DNA from: an uncultured bacterium
GTDB taxonomy: Bacteria; Actinomycetota; Coriobacteriia; Coriobacteriales; Coriobacteriaceae
Assembly (NCBI GenBank): GCA_958349055.1
Contig: CATWBO010000017.1
Span: forward strand, 1 to 45,281
Reading direction: 5' to 3'
Length of the DNA stretch: 45,281 nucleotides
Numbering within the stretch: the stretch's first letter is position 1; every line of letters starts with the position of its first letter. The notes under the pieces were generated by a model. It saw nothing but the letters and a program-made list of their open reading frames with translations. It searched no databases and had not been told where the DNA came from. The position numbers and the translations under genes are program-made. Positions 35,460 through 43,165 of the stretch are shown one piece after another.

Positions 35460-35476
35460 AGGGGTCCTTTCGTTCG

Positions 35477-36019
35477 TTACCAACCCAAGAGCGAAAACGC
35501 CCCGTCGCAATAGCCAAAATGAAGCACGGCACCGTTGTCGGGCAGCTCTCCCCCGCCAGTCACATACTCAAGAAACTCCTGGCAGGCTGAGCCATGGGAA
35601 ACCGCCAGCACGCAGTCGTGCTGCGGCCTGGCCATGATGCGGGACAGCGCCGCGACCATGCGCGACTGAAGCTGCACTTCCGACTCGCCGCCAAAGGCCA
35701 CCGGATAATCGCCCCAGGGCTGCGGCGGCATCTCGCGATTTGATGTGCCCTCCAGCGAGCCAAAATGCCACTCACGCAGGTCATCGACCAGCTCAATGGA
35801 ACGGCCCTCGCCAACGATAAGCTCGGCCGTATGCCGTGCCCGGCCCAACGGCGAGGAATACACATGATCAAAGGCCACGCCACGCGCCGCAAACACCGTA
35901 CGCACCGCCAGCGCCTGCTCGCGCCCGCGTGCCGTCAGCGGCGAATCGTGCCAGCCCTGCAAAATGTTCTTCACATTGAGCTCGGTCTGCCCATGCCGCA
36001 CCAAATACAGATCTGCCAC
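35477..36019 (-). CDS. Histidine phosphatase family protein 2
   Basis: A 180-aa paralogue of the downstream gene, with LVRHGQT (6-12), REWHFGSLEGT and AVSHGS in the same order. The start is most likely GTG at 36019 (VADLYLVRHG) preceded by GGGAGGG; upstream in-frame codons run through a palindromic repeat and are rejected. The pair likely arose by tandem duplication and may act on related phosphometabolites. Confidence 0.88.
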   Translation of the reverse strand: MADLYLVRHGQTELNVKNILQGWHDSPLTARGREQALAVRTVFAARGVAFDHVYSSPLGRARHTAELIVGEGRSIELVDDLREWHFGSLEGTSNREMPPQPWGDYPVAFGGESEVQLQSRMVAALSRIMARPQHDCVLAVSHGSACQEFLEYVTGGGELPDNGAVLHFGYCDGAFSLLGW

Positions 36020-36033
36020 ACACCCTCCCCTCG

Positions 36034-36073
36034 TACCACCACAAAGGGGACAGGAGCCTTTGTGGTGATTTTT
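36034..36073 (+). repeat. Palindromic repeat family A, copy 4
   Basis: ACCACCACAAAGG pairs with CCTTTGTGGTGAT; the core is GGGGACAGGAG. It lies between the nitroreductase gene and the phosphatase pair. Confidence 0.85.
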
Positions 36074-36102
36074 CCGCCGGATTGCACCGCAACGACGCAC
36101 AA

Positions 36103-36774
36103 CTACAGCAGCACGTCGGCAAGCGGACGCTTGGGTACGTGGTGCACCCGCGCCTCGTCGCGCCAATAATTGATGGAGCCGTCGGGGTTGGAATCGATCG
36201 CATCGATCACCTGTGTCTCGGCCGGAACACCAAACGCCATGATCAGCTTGAGCTCGTATTTGTCGTTATCGAGCCCCATGGCGTCGATCGCGCGGAGCGT
36301 AAAGGCCTTGAACATGCAGGCCGCCACCTCGGGCGTGGCGCTTCGGGCGGCGAGCATCATCGTCTGCGCGGCAATGCCCGTGTCGACCTCGGTAATGGGA
36401 GCGGCGGGCTTACCCGGAACAGCGCGCTCGGTCAGAATCGCGATGTAGCCGGTCGGGCGCTCGCCCTCGGCAGGACCCGGCCAATCCTTAAGCGCGCCGG
36501 CCCATGCAAGCTCATCAAATACACGCGCGCAATCCTCGGCACCGCTCACCACATGAAAACGCAGACGCTGAGCATTGGCACCGCAGGGAGCCAGGTGCGC
36601 CAGTTCCGCCAGCTCGAGCAAAAACTCGCGCGGCACGCGCATGGACTCGTCAAAGCGACGGCACGTGCGGGCGCGGCGAACCAACGCATCAAACGCGTCC
36701 AAGCCGAGCTTTTCGCAACCCTGCTTTGCCATCGACTCAGCGCTTACCGGCGCCGCGGGAACTGTTTCGTTCAT
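36103..36774 (-). CDS. Nitroreductase family protein
   Basis: A 223-aa FMN-dependent nitroreductase-fold protein. Evidence: RRARTCRRFDES (~33-44; FMN phosphate binding Arg), APCGANAQRLRF (~63-74), the MMLAARS motif and the C-terminal IMAFGVPAE. The family reduces nitro compounds, quinones or flavins with NAD(P)H. ATG 36774 (MNETVPAAP) follows GGGGGT; an ATG at 36786 is the alternative. A DtxR-like iron-box candidate lies about 30 nt upstream, so iron-dependent expression is possible. Confidence 0.88.
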   Translation of the reverse strand: MNETVPAAPVSAESMAKQGCEKLGLDAFDALVRRARTCRRFDESMRVPREFLLELAELAHLAPCGANAQRLRFHVVSGAEDCARVFDELAWAGALKDWPGPAEGERPTGYIAILTERAVPGKPAAPITEVDTGIAAQTMMLAARSATPEVAACMFKAFTLRAIDAMGLDNDKYELKLIMAFGVPAETQVIDAIDSNPDGSINYWRDEARVHHVPKRPLADVLL

Positions 36775-36802
36775 AGGGACCCCCAATTTCGGGCAATTGT
36801 TC

Positions 36803-36821
36803 TTAGGAGAATCTAACCTAA
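36803..36821 (-). promoter_or_regulatory. DtxR/IdeR-like iron-box candidate
   Basis: On the minus strand the site reads TTAGGTTAGATTCTCCTAA, agreeing with about 15 of 19 positions of the actinobacterial DtxR/IdeR consensus. It lies 29-47 nt before the nitroreductase start, near a possible -10 (TACGTT), a position suited to repression. Confidence 0.45.
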
Positions 36822-37038
36822 AACGTAGGCGATTACATATAGCAGCGTAATGTTCTACAATTGTTGATTAATCCTCACTGGAGCGGGAACAAAAGTAACA
36901 ATTCGGGAATGTGGGGCGGCAATTCGTCCTTCCCGCCCCATGCATCGGCGCCCTTAGGCGATACTTGTTGCAGCACTTTTGGCGTACGCCGCACGGAGAG
37001 CAATGAACGCGACGTGCACCACACGGAAAGGAGACATT

Positions 37039-37641
37039 ATGGGCATCTTTAAGAACGATGACCAAAAATCGAGCCAGTTTGGATTTGACGAGAAAAGCAT
37101 GGCGGGCAAAGCCGTCAAGGCCGTACGCTGGATCTACGCCATCACGGGCGTCTTAGCGCTCATTGCTGGCATCGCGCTGCTTTTTGCACCCGCCAAGTCC
37201 CTCGTCTTTTTGACGACCGTCCTGGGCTTCTACTTTGTGATTACGGCAGCCATCAGGCTGTTCACTGCCATTTTTGAGCCGCTGCTGCCCACCGGCTGGC
37301 GCGTGACGAGCATCATCTCCAACCTACTCATTATCTTGGGCGGCGTTATAATCCTGCGCAACCAGGCCTTCTCGACCGCGACACTCACCACGATGGTGGT
37401 TATCGTGGCCGGCTTTGGCTGGATTGTCGAAGGTGTCATGTCCATTCTGGAGTCCGAGCTTTCGTCCAACCGTGCCCTCGCCATCCTGAGCGGCACACTC
37501 TCCATCATCGCCGGCATGTTCGTGTTTATCTATCCGCTGTGGTCGGCCAAGATGCTCGTCATCTTTAGCGGCGCCGCGCTGCTGGTGTTTGGCGTAACGC
37601 TGATTGTTCGCGCTATTCAATTTGGCAAACTGGTGCACTAG
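37039..37641 (+). CDS. HdeD/DUF308-like membrane protein
   Basis: A 200-aa membrane protein with about six hydrophobic helices in three hairpin pairs (from ~35), typical of HdeD/DUF308. The first 30 residues are hydrophilic. In enterobacteria HdeD is linked to acid resistance; here the role is unknown. AAAGGAG lies 5 nt before ATG 37039; an upstream frame from 36979 lacks a site. The DUF188 gene starts at the base after its stop. Confidence 0.85.
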   Translation: MGIFKNDDQKSSQFGFDEKSMAGKAVKAVRWIYAITGVLALIAGIALLFAPAKSLVFLTTVLGFYFVITAAIRLFTAIFEPLLPTGWRVTSIISNLLIILGGVIILRNQAFSTATLTTMVVIVAGFGWIVEGVMSILESELSSNRALAILSGTLSIIAGMFVFIYPLWSAKMLVIFSGAALLVFGVTLIVRAIQFGKLVH

Positions 37642-38124
37642 ATGCCGCGAACGCTCTTTATCGATGCAGACGCCTGCCCGGTCACGCGCGAGTCGATTGA
37701 CTGCGCGCGGCGGGCGGGCGTCGCCGTTGTTATCGCCGGCAACAGCACGCAAAACCTGGAACGGCACATTCGCCGCGACGACCCGCGCGATGCCGAGCAC
37801 GCGCGACGCGGCTTTTGGGTCACGACGCTCGACGTGAGCGTGGGCGCCGACAGCGCCGACTTTGCCATTGTCGAACGCCTGCAGGCGGGCGACGTGGTCG
37901 TGACGCAGGACATTGGCTTGGCGAGCATGGTGCTCGGGCGCGATGCCGCCGCAATCGGTGTGCGCGGGCGCGTGTACGACAAGGCGACCATCGACATGCA
38001 GCTGTTTATTCGCCACGAAGAAAAGAAGGTACGCCGCGCCGGCGGACGCACTCGCGGACCGGCGGCATTTACCAGCGAAGATCGCGCCCGCTTTAAACGC
38101 AACCTCACCGAGCTGCTGCGCTAA
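37642..38124 (+). CDS. DUF188 (YaiI/YqxD) family protein
   Basis: A 160-aa protein of the YaiI/YqxD family, a PIN-like fold of unknown function. The family start LFIDADACPV (5-14) and later TQDIGLASMVL (~87-97), RVYDKATID and FIRHEEKKVRRAGGRTRGP are diagnostic. It begins directly at the base after the HdeD-like stop (TAG ATG), so it is co-translated with that gene. Confidence 0.9.
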   Translation: MPRTLFIDADACPVTRESIDCARRAGVAVVIAGNSTQNLERHIRRDDPRDAEHARRGFWVTTLDVSVGADSADFAIVERLQAGDVVVTQDIGLASMVLGRDAAAIGVRGRVYDKATIDMQLFIRHEEKKVRRAGGRTRGPAAFTSEDRARFKRNLTELLR

Positions 38125-38126
38125 CC

Positions 38127-38232
38127 AAGGAAGATTTTTGGGACATGTCCGGAAATCTACCTATTTGTTTTGGCGGCGGGGAATGCCCTGGTCACAGAGG
38201 TAGATCGTAAGACATGTCCCAATAATCTACTT
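38127..38232. repeat. Imperfect inverted repeat after DUF188 gene
   Basis: Arms of about 37 bp (38127-38163 and 38196-38232) share TTGGGACATGTC and ATCTACCT. The interior has no gene. The right end touches the stop codon of the metal permease. Confidence 0.6.
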
Positions 38233-39319
38233 AAAGGCCAACGGCGGAGAGGATGAGGCCCCAGCCAGCGCCGATGACGTACATCATGATCAGGAACACG
38301 GCATTTTCGCGGGCGCTGCGGTTGGTGCGGAACAGCACCAGATAACCCACGCCGGCGGAAATGAGCGTGCCGGCGAGCATCGGGGCCAGCTGCAGCGCGC
38401 CTTCCAGGTACAGTTGCGTGATGACGACGCTGGCCGAGCAGTTGGGGATCAGGCCGACGAGTGCCGAGCCCAGGACCGCAAGCGTCTCGTTGCCGCGCAG
38501 GAACTGCTCGATTGCGGACTCGCCGAACGTCTCGAGCACGGCAACCAGAATCAGCGTCACCAGGAAAATGAATACCGATACCTGCACGGTGTGGGAGATG
38601 GCGCTGCGGATAATCGACAGGACAGGCGTCCCTTCGTGGGAATGGGAGTGACCGTGACCATCATGGTGTTCATAGTCGCCCTCATGACCGTGATCGTGGC
38701 CATGTCCGTGTTCGTGCTCGTCCTCGTCTTCATCACAACCGCAATGGTCGCGCTCGCACAGCTCGTGGATGTGGTCGGCGCTCACGCCTGCCTCGGCCAC
38801 CTCGTCGATGATGTCACCGCCGCTGTGGTCGTCGTGCGCGCAGTTCACGTGGGCCGGGTTGGCCGCGGTTCCCAGCACGGTACGGCGAATCGCCGCGTGC
38901 GCGCGGGCGTTACGGCGCAGGCCGCGAATGGCAGCGTCCACGATAAAACCCGTGACCAGTGCGATCAGCGCTTTCGAAGCCAAAAGCATCGCCATAGTCT
39001 GCACGGGAACCTGCTCGGCAAGCAACAGCGGCAGCATCTCATCGGAGGTCGAAAGGAACACCGCCACCAACGTGCCCAAGGTCACGACACGGCCGGCGTA
39101 CAGCGTTGCTGCCATGGCCGAAAATCCGCACTGCGGCACCATGCCCAGCAGCGAGCCAACCACGGGACCCGCAGCGCCGGCGCGCTTGATAGCGCCGTTG
39201 ACGCGGTCGCCCGCAACGTGCTCAAGTGTCTCGAGAGCAAGATACGTCACCAACAAAAACGGCAGCAGCGACAGCGTGTCCTTGCCGGCGTCGAGCAGAA
39301 TATCAATCAGTAAATCCAT
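38231..39319 (-). CDS. ArsP_2-type heavy-metal permease with His-rich loop
   Basis: A 362-aa membrane protein of the putative 10-TM heavy-metal exporter (ArsP_2, often called putative manganese transporter). Two halves of about five helices each contain GMVPQCGFSAMAATLYAG (~57-74) and GLIPNCSASVVITQLYLEG (~285-303), a related PxC pair. Between them lies a loop of ~70 residues extremely rich in His, Asp and Glu (HGHGHDHGHEGDYEHHDGHG) plus HxxCxxxHCxC cysteines, likely a metal sensor or ligand. ATG 39319 follows GAAAGG. Promoter and operator candidates lie upstream. The substrate could be Mn, Zn or As; not decided. Confidence 0.8.
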   Translation of the reverse strand: MDLLIDILLDAGKDTLSLLPFLLVTYLALETLEHVAGDRVNGAIKRAGAAGPVVGSLLGMVPQCGFSAMAATLYAGRVVTLGTLVAVFLSTSDEMLPLLLAEQVPVQTMAMLLASKALIALVTGFIVDAAIRGLRRNARAHAAIRRTVLGTAANPAHVNCAHDDHSGGDIIDEVAEAGVSADHIHELCERDHCGCDEDEDEHEHGHGHDHGHEGDYEHHDGHGHSHSHEGTPVLSIIRSAISHTVQVSVFIFLVTLILVAVLETFGESAIEQFLRGNETLAVLGSALVGLIPNCSASVVITQLYLEGALQLAPMLAGTLISAGVGYLVLFRTNRSARENAVFLIMMYVIGAGWGLILSAVGL

Positions 39320-39381
39320 GACGGATGGAACCTTTCGTGTCTTTCGGCAGCATTGTAAAAGTCCTAGCGGTCAACTAGGGT

Positions 39382-39409
39382 ATTGTAGTTGTCCCGGGCG
39401 CGGTGCCAA
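39382..39409 (-). promoter_or_regulatory. Promoter of the metal permease
   Basis: On the minus strand TTGGCA (39404-39409) and TACAAT (39382-39387) are spaced by 16 nt, a good housekeeping match, about 60 nt before the start. Confidence 0.5.
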
Positions 39410-39430
39410 TAGTTGCCTATGGTAAACTAT
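39409..39430. promoter_or_regulatory. 22-bp palindrome upstream of the metal permease promoter
   Basis: An imperfect palindrome with ATAGTT...AACTAT arms (ATAGTTGCCTA against ATAGTTTACCA, 8 of 11 matching) borders the -35 of the permease promoter. The half-site looks like a DtxR/MntR-type operator. Confidence 0.4.
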
Positions 39431-39490
39431 CATCTCGCCATAACTCAGTAACCTCGAGCCGCACAACGCGGCCCGTCCAAGGAGTAGCAT

Positions 39491-40459
39491 ATGAACGTAT
39501 CGCAAGCACTCGAATACGAGCGCCAGCCGTTTATCCCCATGTTTATCTACGGCGACCACGGCGCCATGGAGTCCGAGCGCCAGAAGGGCGAGGAGGCCCT
39601 CAAGGTGCTCGAGACCGAGTACTTTACCGCCGAGGGCGACCCCGGCTTCGATTTTGCCACCGTGCGCGACCTGGCCGACCGCAACCGCGACCTGTGCGAC
39701 CAGATTGGCGAGGCGCGTCTGCGCAACGTGACGCCCGCGACGCTCTCGCGCGGCCTGTCCGATGCCGACACCTGCGCCGCCATCGGCAAGATGCAAAAGC
39801 GCACCGCCGCGTCCGTTATGCGCGAAATCCGCGGCGACCGCGACGCGCTCGGCGTGGCCTACGCCCGCAAGCCCATCCAGGGCACCGTGCTCGGTATCGA
39901 CATCGAGACCACCGGCCGTGCACCCGAGCGCGGCTATATCATCAACGTGGGCTGGGAGATCATGGAGCTCACCAGCGACGCCGTCCCGCATGACGCCGAG
40001 GCACACTACTGCGGCCTGCCCGACATCTACCGCGGCGAAGATGTGCCGCTGTCGAATATCCACCACATTACCTGGGACGACATCGACGGCAAAACGCCCT
40101 TCCGCGAGAACAAGGAGCTGCAAAAGCAGCTGCTCAAGCTTATGAAGAAGTACCCGTACATGGCGCATAACGCCGCCTTTGAGGACAGCTGGTTCAAGAT
40201 TCACCTGGACGGTTACGCCGAGGCACGCCGCGCGGGTAAGATCATCGTCATCGACTCGCGCCAGATCTGCCGCAGCCTGGACGCCGACGTGCGCTCGCTC
40301 CCCCGCGAGTCCGCCCCCGCCGCGCTCGAGAACTGGGCACGCCGTCGCGGCACCCTCGCGCCCGACGCCAACGAGCAGCATCTGGGTCTGGACGACACCG
40401 ACCTCATGCTCCGCACGGTACAGGCCGAGTTCAACCTCAAGAACCTGTTTGCGAAATAG
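39491..40459 (+). CDS. DEDD 3'-5' exonuclease (DnaQ-like)
   Basis: A 322-aa protein. The exonuclease domain spans ~130-315: ExoI GIDIETTG with catalytic Asp137 and Glu139, ExoII AHNAAFEDSWF (~225), and ExoIII HLGLDDTDLML (~297). The first ~125 residues are helical and charged without recognised motifs. The family trims DNA or RNA 3' ends. AAGGAG lies 6 nt before ATG 39491. It diverges from the metal permease gene. Which substrate it uses is unknown. Confidence 0.85.
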   Translation: MNVSQALEYERQPFIPMFIYGDHGAMESERQKGEEALKVLETEYFTAEGDPGFDFATVRDLADRNRDLCDQIGEARLRNVTPATLSRGLSDADTCAAIGKMQKRTAASVMREIRGDRDALGVAYARKPIQGTVLGIDIETTGRAPERGYIINVGWEIMELTSDAVPHDAEAHYCGLPDIYRGEDVPLSNIHHITWDDIDGKTPFRENKELQKQLLKLMKKYPYMAHNAAFEDSWFKIHLDGYAEARRAGKIIVIDSRQICRSLDADVRSLPRESAPAALENWARRRGTLAPDANEQHLGLDDTDLMLRTVQAEFNLKNLFAK

Positions 40460-40808
40460 CAACGTCTGAGACAAACACTGCTTGCTCACGAGCGGCCTCG
40501 CAGCGGGAAACACCGCAGCGGGGCCGCCCTACGTTCCACAGATAGATCTGCCATCACAAATTCTGAACCCTCATTTTGAACGATTTCGGCCAATTCCCGA
40601 CACGTAATTCGTTGTCGGATGGTGATGCATCGATATCAAATGTGCAGCAATTGAGTTTTTATATGCTATAGCTAAGCTGCGAGAACATTGATTTTAGGCG
40701 TGCCAGCCCATAATCGCGTCAAGCTTTTGGACAGCATTTGGTTAGGCCCCTAAAACGACTTTCCCACTCAGCGCCATCAGCACGGCATTAGCTGACACGA
40801 TATATACC
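40460..40808. other. Gene-free stretch before nuclease-like paralogue 2
   Basis: Contains an imperfect hairpin CCGACACG/CGTTGTCGG at ~40598-40619 and a GC-rich hairpin near 40491-40526 that may end the exonuclease transcript. A -35-like TTGAGT and TAAGCT with 16-nt spacing lie near 40649-40676. No gene recognised. Confidence 0.4.
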
Positions 40809-41999
40809 ATGAGTATCGTATTGTCACATACCACTGCAAAAGCGGTCTACCAGGCCGCGCATTCGGCGTCTACGAAAGACACCGAGCCCTGTAACCCTGC
40901 CGCGATTTACGGATCATGTCCCACCGGAACGCTCCTTGACGCAGCCGCAGAATGGCTCACCAAACACGATGTTTCCCTTGACGCAAATGATTGCCTCGAA
41001 GTAATGGTGTTTGATCGCAGGAATGCGCGCTATGCAATGAACTGTCAATGCCACGTTTCGTCAAAACGATTCTCGAGCTCACGCTTTATAGAACTCAAAG
41101 ATGGCATCTTCATTGTTGGCGTTGAGCTTTGCGCACTTCAGGCCGCCACCTATCTCCCTTTTCGCGAACTGGTGGAGTACTACTTTGAATTGTGCGGCGC
41201 TTACTCCCTTGGAACCGGCTCTTCCACCTCGTATAACGAGCGTTTCGCGCTCACCTCGACCGAAAGGTTAAAACAGTTCTTTAATTCCATTACCAGATGC
41301 GACGGTCTGGCCCTTGCCCGAAAGGCGATTCAATGTGTGCGCGACGGATGCCGGTCTCCTATGGAAACGGCCTTTGTCATGATGCTAACGCTGCCTAAAA
41401 GCGAAGGAGGGCTTGGTATTAAGGGAATTGAGACCGATTGCGAGGTGCAGGTCACCGCTGCCGCAAAGAATCTCACGAGACGCAAAAAGTTCTTTATGGA
41501 TGCGTATCTAAAGAAATCTCGCACAGACATTGAATACAACGGGTTTTATCATGACGCGGAAGAAGACCGCGCCATCGATGAGGAGCGCAAGAATGCGCTT
41601 GCGTCCATGGGATACGGAATCATCACCGTCAGTCGTTATTCCTTTATGCATGCCAGCGCTTTCGTTAGGGTCATGGAGGCGATCCAACGGAAAGAGGGCA
41701 TACGCCCCTCGCGTCTGCCAAAAGACTTTCAAATCATGCAAGAGGACCTGAGACAGTTTGTGCTCAGAAGGTTTATAGAAGAGAAAAAGAGAATTCAGAA
41801 GCAGCTTCGCCAGGATTCCGAAGATCGTCAACGAATCGACCTCGAAAAAGCAACACTCGAAGGCATCACGCTGGATGACCCGACAATAAATGAAGTTCCG
41901 GCAATCGATGACATGCAGACTGTCGAATCCGACAGCCCATCATTTGCCCAAATAAGCAGCCTCGCGCCCGAGGGCAGAATCTTCGGGGCCGGAAGCTAG
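40809..41999 (+). CDS. DUF559-like endonuclease-fold protein, paralogue 2
   Basis: A 396-aa protein sharing a shape with the gene at 31536-32585: N-terminal LCALQAATYLPFRELVEYYF and ELCGAYSLG, then SPMETAFVMML (~185), DIEYNGFYHD (~241) and RKNALASMGYGIITVSRYSFM (~257), which follow the DUF559/Vsr nuclease layout (VEYDGxxH, then a GY-V strand). The last ~110 residues are a charged helical tail (EEKKRIQKQLRQDSEDRQRI) absent in paralogue 1. ATG 40809 has no strong Shine-Dalgarno site. Lower GC and an AT-rich leader suggest acquired DNA. Function unknown. Confidence 0.65.
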   Translation: MSIVLSHTTAKAVYQAAHSASTKDTEPCNPAAIYGSCPTGTLLDAAAEWLTKHDVSLDANDCLEVMVFDRRNARYAMNCQCHVSSKRFSSSRFIELKDGIFIVGVELCALQAATYLPFRELVEYYFELCGAYSLGTGSSTSYNERFALTSTERLKQFFNSITRCDGLALARKAIQCVRDGCRSPMETAFVMMLTLPKSEGGLGIKGIETDCEVQVTAAAKNLTRRKKFFMDAYLKKSRTDIEYNGFYHDAEEDRAIDEERKNALASMGYGIITVSRYSFMHASAFVRVMEAIQRKEGIRPSRLPKDFQIMQEDLRQFVLRRFIEEKKRIQKQLRQDSEDRQRIDLEKATLEGITLDDPTINEVPAIDDMQTVESDSPSFAQISSLAPEGRIFGAGS

Positions 42000-42011
42000 A
42001 CCGGCTAACAA

Positions 42012-42260
42012 GGTGGGTACCCTAGCGATGTGCAAAATTGCGAGTATTCAGCAGGGTCGGCCCTCCAGCACCCACAAGTTAATCCAAATGAAAAACAAAA
42101 ACGCTATCGAACGGGAACGTTAGGCAACATTTGAGGAAGACCTTGTCTGTTTACCGCCCTTGGATAACTCTTGAGCGGCTTTATTTGGCCTGGAATAGAT
42201 TAACGGACCCCCTATAGTTGCAGAATACTCCAATTTTTGCACGGCGCGGGGGCACCCACC
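42012..42260. mobile_element. 249-bp MITE-like element
   Basis: Terminal inverted repeats of about 42 bp (42012-42053 and 42219-42260) begin GGTGGGT and contain GTGCAAAA, GAGTATTC and GCA with a few mismatches. The 165-bp interior has no gene. The left end lies 12 nt after the nuclease-like paralogue, the right end ~85 nt before the metal operon promoter. Confidence 0.7.
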
Positions 42261-42344
42261 CCGGCATCGGCTATCAAAACCGCTCAGTCCGGAATCTCGT
42301 CCACTATTCCCCATCATTTTATGCGACGAATTACCTGTACGTCA

Positions 42345-42372
42345 TTGACATATGAACATGCGCTCATATAAT
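42345..42372 (+). promoter_or_regulatory. Promoter of the metal-resistance operon
   Basis: Perfect consensus boxes TTGACA (42345-42350) and TATAAT (42367-42372) with 16-nt spacing. The spacer and -10 lie inside the first repressor operator. Confidence 0.85.
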
Positions 42373-42405
42373 CGGAAGTAAGTTATATGAGCGCATGTTC
42401 ATATG
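42349..42405. promoter_or_regulatory. Doubled ArsR/SmtB operator
   Basis: Two perfect 23-bp inverted copies (42349-42371 and 42383-42405) separated by 11 bp. Each copy is itself an imperfect ATATGARC...GYTCATAT palindrome, the SmtB/ArsR type. They cover the promoter spacer, -10 box and start site, so bound repressor would block transcription; metal would release it. Confidence 0.85.
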
Positions 42406-42418
42406 AAAGGATATTGCA

Positions 42419-42784
42419 ATGAGCAGCCACGCTGATGAAACAAAGACTGGCATCGAGGCCACCGAGCCGATCGTCCCCACCACCTGCTCGCCCGAGGACC
42501 TTCCCGACGAGGAACTTCTCTACGACCTTGCCGACCTGTTCAAGGTCTTCAGCGACACCACGCGCATCAAGATTCTCTATGCCCTCATGGGCCGCGAGCT
42601 CTGCGTGGCTGACATCGCCGAAGCGACCGCGACCTCGCAGTCTGCGGTGTCGCACCAGCTGCGCACGCTTAAGCAGTCGCACCTGGTCAAGTTCCGCCGC
42701 GACGGCCGCAACATTCTCTACTCGCTCGCTGACGATCATGTCTATACCATGCTCAACCAGGGCATGAGCCATATCTGCGAATAG
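42419..42784 (+). CDS. ArsR/SmtB family metal-responsive repressor
   Basis: A 121-aa winged-helix repressor. The recognition helix is around SQSAVSHQLRTLKQ (73-86). A C-terminal alpha-5 metal site is likely: Asp105/106, His107, His118 and Glu121 (DDHV...SHICE), as in zinc sensors SmtB/CzrA. The alpha-3 cysteine site of CadC is incomplete (ELCVAD, only Cys62), favouring Zn sensing. Start ATG 42419 follows AAAGGA. First gene of the operon with an HMA protein and a P1B ATPase; it probably represses itself through the doubled operator. Confidence 0.9.
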   Translation: MSSHADETKTGIEATEPIVPTTCSPEDLPDEELLYDLADLFKVFSDTTRIKILYALMGRELCVADIAEATATSQSAVSHQLRTLKQSHLVKFRRDGRNILYSLADDHVYTMLNQGMSHICE

Positions 42785-42847
42785 CAATCAACCACGGTAT
42801 CAGCGCGGCCGGCACCCAGACCGCCAACACAGGGAAAGGAACCCACC

Positions 42848-43066
42848 ATGAAAAAGCAGTTTAAGCTCGACGAGATCGATTGCGCCAACTGCGCGCGTGA
42901 ACTTCAGGACGAGCTGGCTAAGCTCGATGGCGTCAAGTCCGTTTCGGTCAACTTTATGACCCAGAAGCTGACGCTCGAGGCCGACGACGCCAAGTTCGAC
43001 GAGGTCCTGGACCGCGTCGTTGAGTTCACCGCCGACGCCGAGCCGGACTGCGAGATCATTCTCTAA
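42848..43066 (+). CDS. Free-standing HMA metallochaperone
   Basis: A 72-aa heavy-metal-associated domain protein. The metal-binding CxxC is Cys12-Cys15 (IDCANC), followed by the beta-alpha-beta-beta pattern of HMA (GVKSVSVNFMTQKLTLE). It has AAAGGA upstream of ATG 42848. The neighbouring P1B ATPase lacks an N-terminal HMA, so this protein likely delivers metal to it in trans. Confidence 0.9.
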   Translation: MKKQFKLDEIDCANCARELQDELAKLDGVKSVSVNFMTQKLTLEADDAKFDEVLDRVVEFTADAEPDCEIIL

Positions 43067-43087
43067 CCCGCGCACACGTTGACCTGT

Positions 43088-43111
43088 AAGGCCGCGCTTG
43101 CCGCGGCCTTT
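43088..43111 (+). terminator. Hairpin between HMA gene and ATPase gene
   Basis: AAGGCCGCG (43088-43096) pairs with CGCGGCCTT (43102-43110). It lacks a full U tract, so it may attenuate rather than end transcription, leaving the ATPase to a second promoter. Confidence 0.55.
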
Positions 43112-43121
43112 GCTCGCGAAA

Positions 43122-43144
43122 TTATATGAGCGAGTGTTCATACA
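43122..43144. promoter_or_regulatory. Third ArsR/SmtB operator before the ATPase
   Basis: TTATATGAGCGAGTGTTCAT matches the operator at 42383-42402 except for two bases. It lies 22 nt before the ATPase start, suggesting a separate repressor-controlled promoter. Confidence 0.75.
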
Positions 43145-43165
43145 CTCAAATGAGAGGTTTGAATC

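Noticed and set aside
42120..42317. 65-aa minus-strand frame near the metal operon
   Set aside because: Overlaps the right terminal repeat of the 249-bp element and lacks a ribosome site.
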